Below are positions 11,354-26,285 of a stretch of DNA of 64,000 nt, in pieces. How positions within the stretch are numbered: the stretch's first letter is position 1; each line of letters begins with the position of its first letter. A program made the translations under genes and the position numbers. Source of the DNA: Rhizoclosmatium globosum (lineage: Eukaryota; Chytridiomycota; Chytridiomycetes; Chytridiales; Chytriomycetaceae); contig MCGO01000059.1 of assembly GCA_002104985.1 (NCBI GenBank), forward strand, positions 1 to 64,000. The letters run 5' to 3'. The notes under the pieces are model-generated. The model was not told the DNA's origin and ran no database searches. It worked only from the letters and a program-made list of their open reading frames with translations.

Positions 11354-13882
11354 TCACTTCTGGCAAGGAGTTCCGTTGTGGGTCTTGGTCTTACCAGCCT
11401 TAAGGTAGTAGGCACAGTCATAGTCATCCCACGAAGATCCAGGGTAACAGTACCAATCACCCTTAACAACGTCTGTAGGATTGAGAAGCCAGTTCTTTGG
11501 GTTGACTTCAGCAAAGACAAGGAACGCGGCAAGCAACGAAACAAATCCAGCAGCTCCATCAAAAGCAGCTCCAATAACATACAAGTACTTTTGGTAAAAC
11601 TCCTTGTTTCTCTTGAAAAGGTACTGCGCCACAAAGGTGAGAATAAGTGGAACCACAATCAAAACTTGAGGAACACCTGCTCCTCCGAGGTTGAAGAAGA
11701 TGGAGAAGTTGATGTAGTGCCAGTACTTTGACTTGTGGATGTATTTGTTGGCCAACCATGGGAGCAACGGGGACGCGAACCCAATAAGGAAACACCACAA
11801 GAGGCCTTCGTATAGAGATCCGATACCGAAGAAGCGCTGTGGACCAATGGCTCCCCAGATACCTCCAGCGGAGTAGAAAGTTTGGTGTCCGTTGTATTGC
11901 CTGAGACAGTTTGTTAACATTATGACGATTGCAACCATAGAAAATATTCACCATTCATCCTTCTTGAGCAAATCTCTGGAACTGAAGATCATAAAGTAAC
12001 ATGCGATAGTGGATACGATAGCGTTCAAGAAAGTTCCCCAGAATTGAGCGAAAACCATAGCGTATGGAGGAATGTGAAGGTATTGTCCAAGCTTCAAGTC
12101 CTGAGTCAAAGTAAGAGCTTGAGCTAAACTGTTGGTTCCCCAGGACTTGAAGGCCATGACAGCAACAGTCTGTCCGGGAATCATCAATCCAATAACAAAC
12201 TCGGTCAACACATTCAAAAACAGGTAGAATCCGGAGACAGCAGGAACAATTCCGAATGGCAAGATGAAAATGGCACACAAGAAGATGTTGAAGAAGATAC
12301 CCCACCAAGGCATATTGAATGGAGTAAAGATCGAAACCAAAAGCGCACCAACAGTAGTAACAGCAAGGAAGGCAAGGTAGGCCCAGTCAGGAACATCTGG
12401 GTACGCTTCCATCAACTTCACATGCTTATCAAGAGAATCAACTTCGTCGCGGACTTTGACGGAACGCGTTCATAGCTTGACGGTAGATATCCTTTCCAAA
12501 CCACAAACCAACGTGAGAAATTGCAGCAGTGATGGTCAAGAATGAGCAACCGTACACCAAAGCAAAGTAGGATGTAAGATGGACTGGGGCAACGTCGTTG
12601 TAGGCGGTGATATTCAAGTCGTAGTTTTTGGTGGCGTCAAAGAAGTAGTTTGGCTTGACGCGAGATCCTTGTTTCTTGGTTCCGTTCTTGTTTCCAACAA
12701 ACAAGTGTGGTGTGTTGAGCAAAGGGTTACCATTTACAGCGTCCTTGGTGATCACTTGGTTGAGTCCCCAGACATCATTCGCGTAGAGGAGTGGGACAAA
12801 GACCCATTGGAACAGAATTGTACCACTGAAGTTGACAATTAAAGCCCAGAAGGGGTTGTTGAAAACGTAGGAACCAACATAGTTCCAGTCGAAAGTGATG
12901 CCCAAGAGTCCAACACCGTTGCTGATTGGAATTAATTAGAGCTTTAGAATAAATGTGGTTGAAATGAAATAACTTACTAAACCGAACCAGCAACTACGTT
13001 GAATTGAGTTAATTTTCCACCGGTTCCGTCACCACGACCGCCAATCAAGCAAAGAAGAGAAATTGCTTGCAAAGTTTGCGCAAAATACTGTGGAATCCAG
13101 GTCCAAATGAACATGGCAGCAAAAGCAATCCAGAACATCTTGAAACGTGAAGCAGTGTACTTTTGGACGGATGCATCAATTCCACCAGTTTCGACTTTGT
13201 GGAAAGAGGTGAACAGAGCAATCATAGGCAAGTTTCCAGGCCACCACATTGCAGTTGGACGAACCAAGAAACGACGAGTGAGCCCTGACAACCCATAACC
13301 CAAAAACTGAGTAACAAACACAAAAGAAATCGAATGGAGGAATGTAATGTCCGTGTTTCCCATCAGCTCAGGCATCACTTGAGACACAACGTTCTCAATT
13401 CCGTATGGAATACCACCACAAGAAGCCTGGATGTAGATCAGGACGTGTTCCTTCACAGTGAATGGACCTGGATTCAACCATGGAATTGAAGTTGGCAAGA
13501 CGGCAGCCAAGAAGAGACCCATTGGATAAGAGAGAATCAGGGCAATGTTGGGGCCGATACCAAAAGCAACGGTACGGAAAGACAGAACCGTATTGGCGAA
13601 AGACAAGGCAACGACCCAGAGTGAGCCAAGCAATACAGCGCGGAAGGTGAACGCTGGAGTCGATGGGTCATCCGTTTGTGGAACGATGAAGTCACTAAAT
13701 ACATCATCAACGAAATACAATCAGAATCTCAATAAAGCAACCGTACAAGCAACTCACATTCTTTCTTCGACCTCCTTGATGTCAGAGATTTCGACATCGT
13801 CTTCAAGTTCAGGATGATCATGCTTGAGATCCTCGAGTTCGTGTTCCTTCTCTGCAACAAGGTCGGCTGTTGTCTTGGACAT
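11354..13882 (-). CDS. OPT-family oligopeptide transporter
   Basis: This is a proton-coupled oligopeptide transporter of about 785 residues in four exons, with introns at 13695-13757, 12922-12977 and 11901-11951. A short acidic cytosolic N-terminus precedes many hydrophobic segments. The family motif NPGPFTVKEHVLI is read near 13440-13480; GLLGITFDWNYVGS and GGIWGAIGPQRFF are also conserved. The plasma membrane or vacuole is the expected location, with small peptides or glutathione as likely substrates. The frame breaks once near 12460, where AFRQ must continue as VRDEVDSLDKHV. Exon length is one base too long for the downstream splice phase, which fits one extra A in a CAAAG run. The C-terminal exon is intact. 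Confidence 0.9.
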
Positions 13883-14472
13883 ATTTTTGAATTGAATGAA
13901 CGAGAAATGGGGAGAAAGTTGTTGGGCTTTATAGTTCTTTTTGGAGGCGGTGGCGACTTTCATTGGGTTGTTGTTTAGGGTTGCGGCTCACTTAATTTTA
14001 ATGCAACGCCACGTTTGGAGGCGCCACGTTCCATTTCACTGTTACTTTTGGCATACTTGAACGCATTTTTTAGCATTGAAGATGTTGTCCTTGTGTTTCC
14101 TGTTCAGCGCAGCTTTCCTACCATTCAAAGGATGTTAGAAAAAAACAATCAAGTCAATAATGTGAGCCTTGCATCGTATTCAGTAAAAGAACAAAGCTCT
14201 TAATACCAGATCTATATCAAATAGACCAATTCACTGGAAATTGAAAGGCTTTCAAATGGGACGTCCCAATTGTGTAACACGAAAACGGCCAACTTCCACA
14301 GAAAAACGCCACTTTTTTGAAAGACACTAATTTGTGGAGTACACATCAATTATCATCTGCCTCAGAATCCCTGCTTTGTAGCTTTGAGCGACCACAAGAA
14401 TATCCGATTTGCGAGAATGTGACTTTTCAGTGGGTGACCGCACAGCCACATTACTTAAATTTTGATGAAGAG
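13883..14472. other. Intergenic region between OPT and zinc-finger genes
   Basis: About 590 bp hold the OPT promoter on the minus strand (a TATA-like CTATAAAG near 13930) and the leader of the zinc-finger gene. Upstream of 14473 the zinc-finger frame is open back to about 14317 but has no ATG, so a short upstream exon is possible. Confidence 0.4.
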
Positions 14473-15180
14473 ATGGGGAAAAGGGTATCGCCATCAAAAA
14501 TTGCAACAGAGCACATCTATTTTCTCAAAATGTCCACCCTCCCTCCAGCATGGTCTTTGATACGCGCATCCATTCAAAACAATGGCCCTACAGTGCCGTC
14601 TCTACAAGAACAGCTGGCAAGTCATAACGAGCGATATTGGAGGCTGGAATCAAAGGCTTATCTACACCAAAGCACATCATCTCCAATTCCCACCATATTA
14701 TCTGTATCCAATTCGCCTGACACAGTACCAATCTATGTTGCTGAAATTGGCTCAGCTACATTCGTACAAGTGATGCGGTTACCCCAAGCACATTTTGCTC
14801 GAGTCAGTGGCATCCCGAACCACATCAATGCAGGATATTTTCAGCCACTCAAGCTCCACAATCCAGGGTATTTCGAACAAAGACAGCCCAATAGTCTTCC
14901 CATTCCACCAATTATCCCGTCATCAGAAACAAGGCCTTACCCTCCTCCGAAACCTTTGGAGAAGGTCCTGCCTGTTACCCGAATAACCCAAACTACAGAA
15001 CACAACTGTAATAGGTGCTATAAAACGTTTACAAGAGTATATGACTTGCTGCGTCACATGAAAACACAACACTCACACATCAGTTCAAAACCGCGGCACG
15101 AATGCAAGCAATGTCAATGCGGGACCAATTTCAGTCGTTCAGATTCGTTAAAGCGTCATCTTCGTCACTATCGCCACTGA
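14473..15180 (+). CDS. C2H2 zinc-finger protein
   Basis: This is a likely 235-residue protein with a long Pro/Ser-containing N-terminus and two zinc fingers at the very C-terminus. The first is canonical, C-x2-C-x12-H-x4-H (CNRCYKTF then LLRHMKTQH). The second begins CKQCQCGTNFSRSDSLKRH and ends with two further His residues. This two-finger C-terminal layout is common in fungal transcription regulators; no target can be inferred. The first in-frame ATG is 14473 (MGKRVSPSK). The frame stays open upstream, so the N-terminus is uncertain. It converges on ABC copy 1 with only 83 bp between stop codons. Confidence 0.7.
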   Translation: MGKRVSPSKIATEHIYFLKMSTLPPAWSLIRASIQNNGPTVPSLQEQLASHNERYWRLESKAYLHQSTSSPIPTILSVSNSPDTVPIYVAEIGSATFVQVMRLPQAHFARVSGIPNHINAGYFQPLKLHNPGYFEQRQPNSLPIPPIIPSSETRPYPPPKPLEKVLPVTRITQTTEHNCNRCYKTFTRVYDLLRHMKTQHSHISSKPRHECKQCQCGTNFSRSDSLKRHLRHYRH

Positions 15181-15263
15181 TTGAAAAATAAATTTTAAAC
15201 TGTGTTTATTGTTTACTCATGACTTCCAATCGTAAATGAGATGCTATCTATTAGGAAAAGAGA

Positions 15264-19780
<4,517 letters not shown>

Positions 19781-20631
19781 GTTTCAATGCAGACTTTCTT
19801 TGAGGAGATGTTGATGATGAATTCGAAGGGTGTTGAACTAATTGACGCCACGTCTTTCCTTTGATTTTAAATCATCCGACAAATTCAATTATTATATTAT
19901 TTAAATGTCTTTCATTTCTCATCATTTGTCCCGCCATAACTGCCCTCAATTGAAATCTTTCACTTCCACGTCCTCCTCTGCTGAGCACCTTCGATTCTTC
20001 GTCATCTACACAGATTTAGACTCTTCGTGACTATTGCTCAAAGTAATGTGACGAATATTCCATCTCATAATTTATGCAACTGCGACCCATTTCCTACATC
20101 CTCACCCCTCATTATTTTCCAAAGCATCAATACTCATGTATAATGATATTCCAGGGACTTTTTATGCTTCTTGTTCTTGGGCTCGGGCGAGAATCGTCCT
20201 CGATTATCGATTACACCCACGGTCCCACTCTATCCAACATCTTCAATCTGCGCCTCCGTAAAGATGTTCGGTTGCTCCTTGAGACTCTTCCTCAACTCGG
20301 AGTTGGCTCTGATGCAAACAAGTGGAGTCAAGTTCGATCAGATCCATCCTATTCTCAAATGTTCGACATTGTTGTAGTTAAGATTTCCAAGACCCATCAG
20401 AACAACATGAAATTGCCACCTAAGAATCAAATGTTGTCAGCATCCGCAGTTGAAGCGAGTTCTGTTTGAGTGGGAAAGCCATACATGACCTGCAATGAGG
20501 CTGAGCTGATTTGTAGTGTAGACGAAAGCGATCAATGCTTTCATCGCAGTCTCTGCAAATGAACAATGTGATTGAGATCAAGTTGAAATTGTCTTTGATT
20601 AGGGATGTTTTCGAACTCTGATTTGGTGTAA

Positions 20632-20817
20632 GGTGATACTATTTGCTTGTTTCCACACTATCTTTATACAGATACAGTTTTAGAAGGAAACTACAAGGAA
20701 CTCCTAAAAAGCAATATGCTGTTTGTTGAAATTGTGAAAGGAAGATTGAACGAAGACACAGCTCATGACGTTCTGGACGCAGCGTCACGTCACAAACACG
20801 AATACATGCTCCAGTGA
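20632..20817 (+). pseudogene. Possible relic of a BTB-domain gene
   Basis: An open stretch reads as the second half of a BTB/POZ domain: HYLYTDTVLEGNYKELL, then LFVEIVKGRLNEDTAHDVL and a stop. The YxYTD turn and the following helices fit the fold. Upstream the frame closes at 20631, and no start or other half is visible, so it is either a decayed fragment or a terminal exon whose partner I cannot see. Confidence 0.3.
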
Positions 20818-21211
20818 TTCGGAAGCAGAAATAGAAGAAGGTGAATCATAGCCATTTGTTGCATAAAATTGCTAAATATTTTTAAAGTAAATGTGTTAGC
20901 ATAGAAGCGCACTGAATGCTTGCCTGTCACTGCTTTGACATTATATATGCTTTGCTTGGTCGTGAAAGAGGGTGGCTCCTCAATTAATACGTCAGACTAG
21001 CGAGAATCAGTTGCACTAAGTCGTCCACGCAAAAACAAACTGTTAGAATGCACCAAGACCAGATCGATAGCTCATTTGCTCTGTGGATTAGAACTTGGAA
21101 TTAAAGGTGGCAGGTCTCTATGTCACCTGTGAAGTGGTGCCTCTCACTCAAATTTTTGCAGTTGATCACGTCTCATCACCTGATCTCAGGTTCTAAGCCA
21201 GCTTGAATCGA

Positions 21212-21218
21212 TATAAAT
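21212..21218 (+). promoter_or_regulatory. TATA box of the chitinase gene
   Basis: TATAAAT lies 53 bp before the start codon at 21265, followed by a CT-rich leader (CTCTCGCCGTCTCC). Spacing and sequence fit a TATA-driven, probably inducible promoter. Confidence 0.65.
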
Positions 21219-21264
21219 ACCACGCTCTCGCCGTCTCCTTTACATCATTAATCAACAATCTCCT

Positions 21265-23249
21265 ATGAAGCTCACTCTCATCGCCGCAACTCTTGTTGCT
21301 GTTTCTCAAGCCCAGACTGCTTGTGCCCCACCATATGACTCTACTAAGACTTATCTTAAGGGAGACGTTGCCAGCGTTAACGGAGTCAACTACGTCGGTA
21401 ACTGGTGGTCTCAAAACAATGATCCAACTGCCAACTCCGGTTCTTGGGGGCAGTGGACCAACCAAGGTCCTTGTGGATCCGGACCAGCCACAACCACCGC
21501 TGCAGCCGTCAAAACCACCACCACCACTATTGCTCCTGTCAAGACTACCACGGCGGCCGTTGTTCAAACTACCACCGCTGCCCAGGTCAAGACCACAACC
21601 ACTGCTGCCCCTGTTACTACCACTGCCAACGTTGTGACTACTACTCAAGCGTCCAGCAACGTCGCGTGTTACCCCAACTGGACTGCCACTCCATTTGGTG
21701 CTGGTCAGATTCCATACAACACTGGAGACCTAGTTTCTTACAACGGCCAGAACTGGGTTGTCGGATACCAAGGTGCTGCTGGACCACCGAACGCTGCTCC
21801 AGGTGCAGGTTGGACTCTCCAGGGACCATGTAACGGTTCCTTCCAGCACAAGCCATACACTACTCCAGGTGTTATCGGTTACTGGACTCAATGGTCCATG
21901 TACTCTCGTCGTCAGAATGCCATCGATAAGTTGGACTTGAGTGGATTCACTGGAATCAACTACGCGTTCGGTGAGTTTCCTTTTTTGGATAAGTGAGAAA
22001 TCTTAACTTATTCTTGACAGTCAACGCGCTCGCCGATGGTTCCTTGCAGACTTTCGACTCCAACGCTGATCTCAACTACATGAGAAAGTTCACTGCCCTT
22101 CGTTACAAGTACCCCAACTTGAAGCCAATCATCTCTATTGGCGGCTGGTCTGGTTCTCGTTACTTTTCTACCATCGCCAAGTCTGCCGCAACCATCCAGA
22201 CTTTCGTCAAGAACGTACACACCTTCTTGGACACTGAAGGTTTCGATGGTGTTGACATTGACTGGGAGGTTTGTAAACCGTTTAAACAAGATGGCGATGT
22301 ATTAACTGGTGGCTTAATTAGTACCCTGGAGGTGGAGGTCTCGACTGTAACGCCGTTGACCCGGCGGATGTTTCCAACTTTGTAAACCTCCTTGCAGTGC
22401 TCCGTGCCGAGCTCGGCCCCACTCGTACCATTTCCTTGGCTGTCTCTGCCGAAGTCAGTCGTTACGTTGACGGCAACACCAAGGTCAACCGTATTCCAGA
22501 CATTCTCAAGTACGTTTCCTACATTCAGATCATGTCTTACGACTTCTACGGATCCTGGAACTCTTACTCTGACTTTGTAAGCACTATAAAAACGCGTCAT
22601 GATTAGTATTAACATCGTATAGAACTCGCCATTGTTTTCTCCAAGAAACGGCACAAGCGACCCAGTCGAGCCACCTGCCAACAGCGCCGGATACAGTCAG
22701 CCACTCTCCATCTCCGCCGCTGTCAACGCTTGGATCGCTGCCGGTGCCAAGCCATCCCAGCTTACCAGTGGTCTTGCCTTCTACGGTCGTTCCTGGTCAG
22801 TCACCTCCAACGTCAACAATGGCCTCTACCAGCCTTGCAAGGCTGCTGATGGAAACACTGGATGTGGAGTTATTGGAGACTACCTTGATGCTGCCAAGTG
22901 GAAGGATCCATGTGGTGGAGAATACAACTCTGGTGTCTGGATGTACAACAACTTGCGTGGAGCTGCCAACACCAACGGTCAGCAAGCTGCTGCTCCTCTT
23001 GCTTCTGGTGCTACTGCTGGCTCGAACGGATGGACTCGTCAGTACTTTGACTTTGCTCAAAACCCAACCGTCTATTCCCCAAGCTACTTGAACAGACCAA
23101 CTATTGTCTCTTACGACGACCCAGTTTCCATCAAGGCTAAGGCTCAGTGGTCTAAGAATGCTGGTCTCGGAGGAGTTATGATCTGGGAGTTGTCTCAGGA
23201 CTACAACCTTGAGTTGATCACTGCTACCAAGGCTGGATGGGGCATCTAA
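21265..23249 (+). CDS. Secreted GH18 chitinase with two CBM5/12-type chitin-binding modules
   Basis: The protein has 611 residues in four exons, with introns at 21971-22020, 22269-22321 and 22577-22622. A signal peptide (MKLTLIAATLVAVSQAQ) is followed by a chitin-binding type-3-like module (YDSTKTYLKGDVASVNG), a Thr/Ala-rich linker (residues about 72-130), a second such module (PYNTGDLVSYNGQNWVVGYQ) and the GH18 domain from about residue 203. The catalytic motif FDGVDIDWE is complete, with the Glu as proton donor, and SIGGWSGS precedes it. YDFYGSW and the late GGVMIWELSQD also fit. It hydrolyses chitin outside the cell or in the wall. The intron at 22269 falls directly after the catalytic Glu codon. 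All frames are intact. Confidence 0.95.
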
Positions 23250-23802
23250 ACAAATCTCCTGAGCTATTTTGTTTTTGCTTACCTAGTTACTTTTCGAATA
23301 TTCGTGATTTCTCTATGAACCCAATAAATGACGCTGTTCATCTAGCATCGTTGGTGTGTGTAGCACAATCACAGCCAATAAACCAGCGAGTAATCTATTG
23401 CTCACGATACGTTCAGAAAATGCAGGCCTAGGAGACCCATGAAAATGCGTAATTACGAAAAGGAAATTACGAGGCGACGCTTTAGCGTTAGATTGTTCGA
23501 AATAAATTGGGTTCTTGCCATGGCTTTCTGCCACTTAATTTGTTTTGGTTTTTCGTTTGAAACCCCCTCGAAATTCAACAACCCATAAGCCCAGTACTGA
23601 TGCCAAACTAGCTTTCTTATATCAAAATTAAAAGTCACTTATTAACCCATGCTCAAACCAAAAATATCTGCTTATCCAAACCCCTCACCTTTAATACAAT
23701 TTCCCCACCTTATTTCGTATCTGACACTTGGACTTCTCCAAACAGATTCACCTTCCACAGTAAGTTTTTGAGTACCTCATTTTCGATCTGATTTTTATTA
23801 AC
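23250..23802. other. Intergenic region, nothing recognised
   Basis: This AT-rich stretch lies 3' of the chitinase. A GTAAGT..GCAG intron-like pair on the plus strand (about 23760-23817) is not joined to any convincing exon. Confidence 0.4.
23323..23328 (+). terminator. Poly(A) signal AATAAA of the chitinase
   Basis: AATAAA lies 74 nt after the stop codon, in an AT-rich 3' flank. Confidence 0.5.
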
Positions 23803-24107
23803 CTATGCTTGCGCAGACTTGATTAATTCCGATGGAACGAAATTCCGTTTCGCAGAAACGAGGGGATTGGCCCTGGCTCTGAATAAGGTCAACTTGGTGC
23901 GAAATGCATTTGCGCATTCGTCATCAAGAGGGCTGAGGGACGCCGCTGTATCCAGTTCGATCAAGTTTGGAGGGGAGTTTTTGAATGTTCTTGGGGCTGA
24001 AATGTCTTGCTTCAAGAGTTTGGAGATCTCAGCAAGCGGTGTCATGATGAAGGATTTATTGAATGTGGAGTTAAAATCAAGTTCTTCGACAATGAACAAA
24101 CCATCAG
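23803..24107 (-). CDS. Orphan open frame beside the repeat array, unknown
   Basis: On the minus strand an open stretch runs from a possible acceptor (ATAATAG before 24107) to a stop at 23803, about 100 codons, with text such as MTPLAEISKLLKQDIS and ECANAFRTKLTLFRARANP. Its composition is protein-like and the first ATG is internal. It lies directly beyond the array of DJ-1 3'-end copies, so it might be the displaced original last exon of a gene or a relic. No family is recognised. The plus strand is also open here. Confidence 0.25.
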
Positions 24108-24870
24108 TCTCCTATTATCTCCATCATAATGACAGACTGATTTGCCATATTTTCTCTCTCATAAATACAAAATTACTAATCCATGAGTATGTTTATTCAA
24201 GTGTCATACCTTCTGGCATGAGTTGAGGTGCAATCTCCATCATAATGACTGAATACTTTGCAGCAGCTTCTCTGTCACGAGTAACCACATGCACAAAATT
24301 ACTAATCCATGAGTGTGTTTATTCAAGTGTCATGCCCTCTGGCATGAGTTGAGAGGCGATTTCCATCATGATGAGTAACGACAGGCACAAAATTACTAAT
24401 CTGTGAATGTGTTTATTCAAGTGTCATGTCCTGTGGCATGAGTTGAGGGGCAATTTCCATCATGATGACTAAATACTTTGCAGCAGCTTCTCTGTCACGA
24501 GTAACCGCATGCACAAAATTACTAATCCATGAGTGTGTTTATTCAAGTGTCATGCCCTCTGGCATGAGCTGCGGGGCAATTTTCATCATGATGACTAAAT
24601 ACTTTGCTGCAGCTTCTATCTCACGAGTAAACAAGGATACATGCACAAAATTACTAATCCATGAGTGTGTTTATTCAAGTGTCATAAATACCCTCTGGCA
24701 TGAGCTGAGGTGTGATTTCCATCATAATGACAGAATGCTTTGCAGCAGCTTCTCTGTCACGAATAACCACATGCACAAAATTACTAATCCGTGAGTGTAT
24801 TTATTCAAGTGTCATGCCCTCTGGCATGAGCTGAGGTGCAATTTCCATCATAATGACAGAATGCTTTGCA
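24108..24870 (-). repeat. Tandem array of about six copies of the DJ-1-type gene's 3' end
   Basis: Six units share the phrase TTTATTCAAGTGTCAT (plus strand) at 24192, 24318, 24412, 24538, 24670 and 24800, with spacings of about 126, 94, 126, 132 and 130 bp; a partial seventh lies at 24108. Read on the minus strand each unit encodes IMMEIAPQLMPEGMTLE or a near variant, then TAA. The last copy (24800-24870) is the real C-terminus of the adjacent gene. In all copies the stop codon overlaps a poly(A) signal (GAATAAA). Units continue with a conserved flank (ATGGATTAGTAATTTTGTGC). Two units differ by short indels. Confidence 0.92.
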
Positions 24871-26198
24871 GCAGCTTCTCCAGCCACTTCTTGCACAATT
24901 TCTAGAGCTGCTGTGACACCACATAATCCTGATTCAGCCACAAGGACCCGATCCACGCGACCCCAACCCGGATGCGACCTACTATGAGTCCTGATACTTT
25001 GATCCAAAGCCCGAATCAAAGGCTTTTTGAGAGCCTTTTCGAGTGCAGCAATGACGGACCGACCTGAAACAAGAATGCGCGAGTCACTGTCAGGGCGGGA
25101 AGCAAAATCAAAGAGCTGCAGTTCCTCAAAGACATTTTTTGCAGCGATAGAGTCAATGTGAGTTGAATTTGGAATGTAAATGATGCGAGGACGGCCTTCG
25201 GTGTTTGGAAAGAAGGATTCGGGGGCAGTTGAGTCGGTGATTTCACGGTCACAGACGACACGGAGTGCAGACGAGTAAGAAGAGTTGGAAGATGTAGAGT
25301 CGCCACCGATTTGAATGATGAGGTTGGATTGTTCTGTGGATACGGGTGCAGGGTTGACTGCAATCAGTTCGAATTTGTGGGATTTGCTGAGGGGGAGGAG
25401 GGATTCGAGGACGCCTGCAAGATCAAGGGTGTCAAAGTGGGGGAAGAGAAGGATGGACAGGTCTGCATCTTTTGAGGATGCTGATGCGGGTTTCTCTGTT
25501 TCGAGAGGGACTAGGTATGGGGCCAAGAGGGAGAGACCCAGGCAGTGCAAGTACCCAAACCAAGACGAAGGACGAGGGTGTATTTTCGCGAATGGGTCGT
25601 GAGCATTTCCAAGTGGAGTGTAGAATGTTTGTTTCGCAACCTTGTCCGCAATTGCCTTCCCAAACAACTTTTCGCCAAGCACAAAGGCCATATCAAGCCC
25701 AGCCGAGACACCTGAGGCGGTAACAAACTTTCCGTCTTCGACAAAGCGCGCGTCGTGGATGTAGTCAACATTTGAGCCGTACGCAGCCATCGGGCCGAAC
25801 CAGGCCTTGTTTGAAGTGGCGCGGCGGCCGTCGAGCAGACCGGCGGCAGCGAGGATGCTTGAGCCTGAGCAGACCGAGGCCACGAGAGTCGCTGTGTGAG
25901 CGACTTCTTCCACAAAGTCGAGAAGCGCCGTGTCTTTCGCCGCGACAAACGAGCCGATTCCGCCTGGAACCACGAGCACGTCAAGTGGCGGACACGTGGC
26001 GTACGAGTGGTGCGCAACAACGGGCTGGTGCGCGGTGCTCTCCACACTGCCGCCCTCAACTGGTCCCACTGTCACAAACACGACTTGTTGTTGAGAGTGA
26101 CTTGCCATCTTTAAAAGCACAGACATCGGACCCTGCACATCAAGTAGTTCCCAGCCGTAGTAGTATAGCCCTCCAATCAAAAGAGGTCGCGATGTCAT
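24801..26198 (-). CDS. Two-domain DJ-1/PfpI-superfamily protein
   Basis: This intronless frame encodes 465 residues. The first ATG is 26198 (MTSRPLLIGGLYYYGWELLD); the longer upstream frame has no ATG. The N-terminal domain is of the GATase1/DJ-1/PfpI type: VVFVTVGPVEGG, LDVLVVPGGIG, then the nucleophile elbow VASVCSGSSILAAAG with its Cys, as in ThiJ/PfpI and isonitrile-hydratase-like proteins. The second half repeats the fold in degenerate form (LSILLFPHFDTLDLAGVLE), with RILVSGRSVIAAL where an elbow Cys would be expected, so probably only the first site is catalytic. The substrate is unknown. Its last codons are copied in the downstream array. It diverges from the Hrd3 gene across 87 bp. 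Confidence 0.85.
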   Translation of the reverse strand: MTSRPLLIGGLYYYGWELLDVQGPMSVLLKMASHSQQQVVFVTVGPVEGGSVESTAHQPVVAHHSYATCPPLDVLVVPGGIGSFVAAKDTALLDFVEEVAHTATLVASVCSGSSILAAAGLLDGRRATSNKAWFGPMAAYGSNVDYIHDARFVEDGKFVTASGVSAGLDMAFVLGEKLFGKAIADKVAKQTFYTPLGNAHDPFAKIHPRPSSWFGYLHCLGLSLLAPYLVPLETEKPASASSKDADLSILLFPHFDTLDLAGVLESLLPLSKSHKFELIAVNPAPVSTEQSNLIIQIGGDSTSSNSSYSSALRVVCDREITDSTAPESFFPNTEGRPRIIYIPNSTHIDSIAAKNVFEELQLFDFASRPDSDSRILVSGRSVIAALEKALKKPLIRALDQSIRTHSRSHPGWGRVDRVLVAESGLCGVTAALEIVQEVAGEAAAKHSVIMMEIAPQLMPEGMTLE

Positions 26199-26285
26199 TG
26201 AAATGTCTTTTTTGGAAAGTTGTTTCTTCCATCCACTTTTTCCTCCAGCCAATCAGTTGCGACCACCACCCAAAAACTCCCCCCG

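Larger units (their letters stand above)
19781..21264. other. 1.5 kb intergenic region upstream of the chitinase
   Basis: It holds the promoter of ABC copy 1 (minus side) and of the chitinase (plus side). A 131-codon ATG frame at 20074-20469 shows no recognisable domain and looks like chance or relic sequence. A possible BTB relic is entered separately. Confidence 0.4.

Noticed and set aside
20074..20469. 131-codon ATG frame in the ABC/chitinase spacer
   Set aside because: No domain, and low-complexity flanks; the opposite strand looks equally protein-like. Kept only as a note in the spacer entry.
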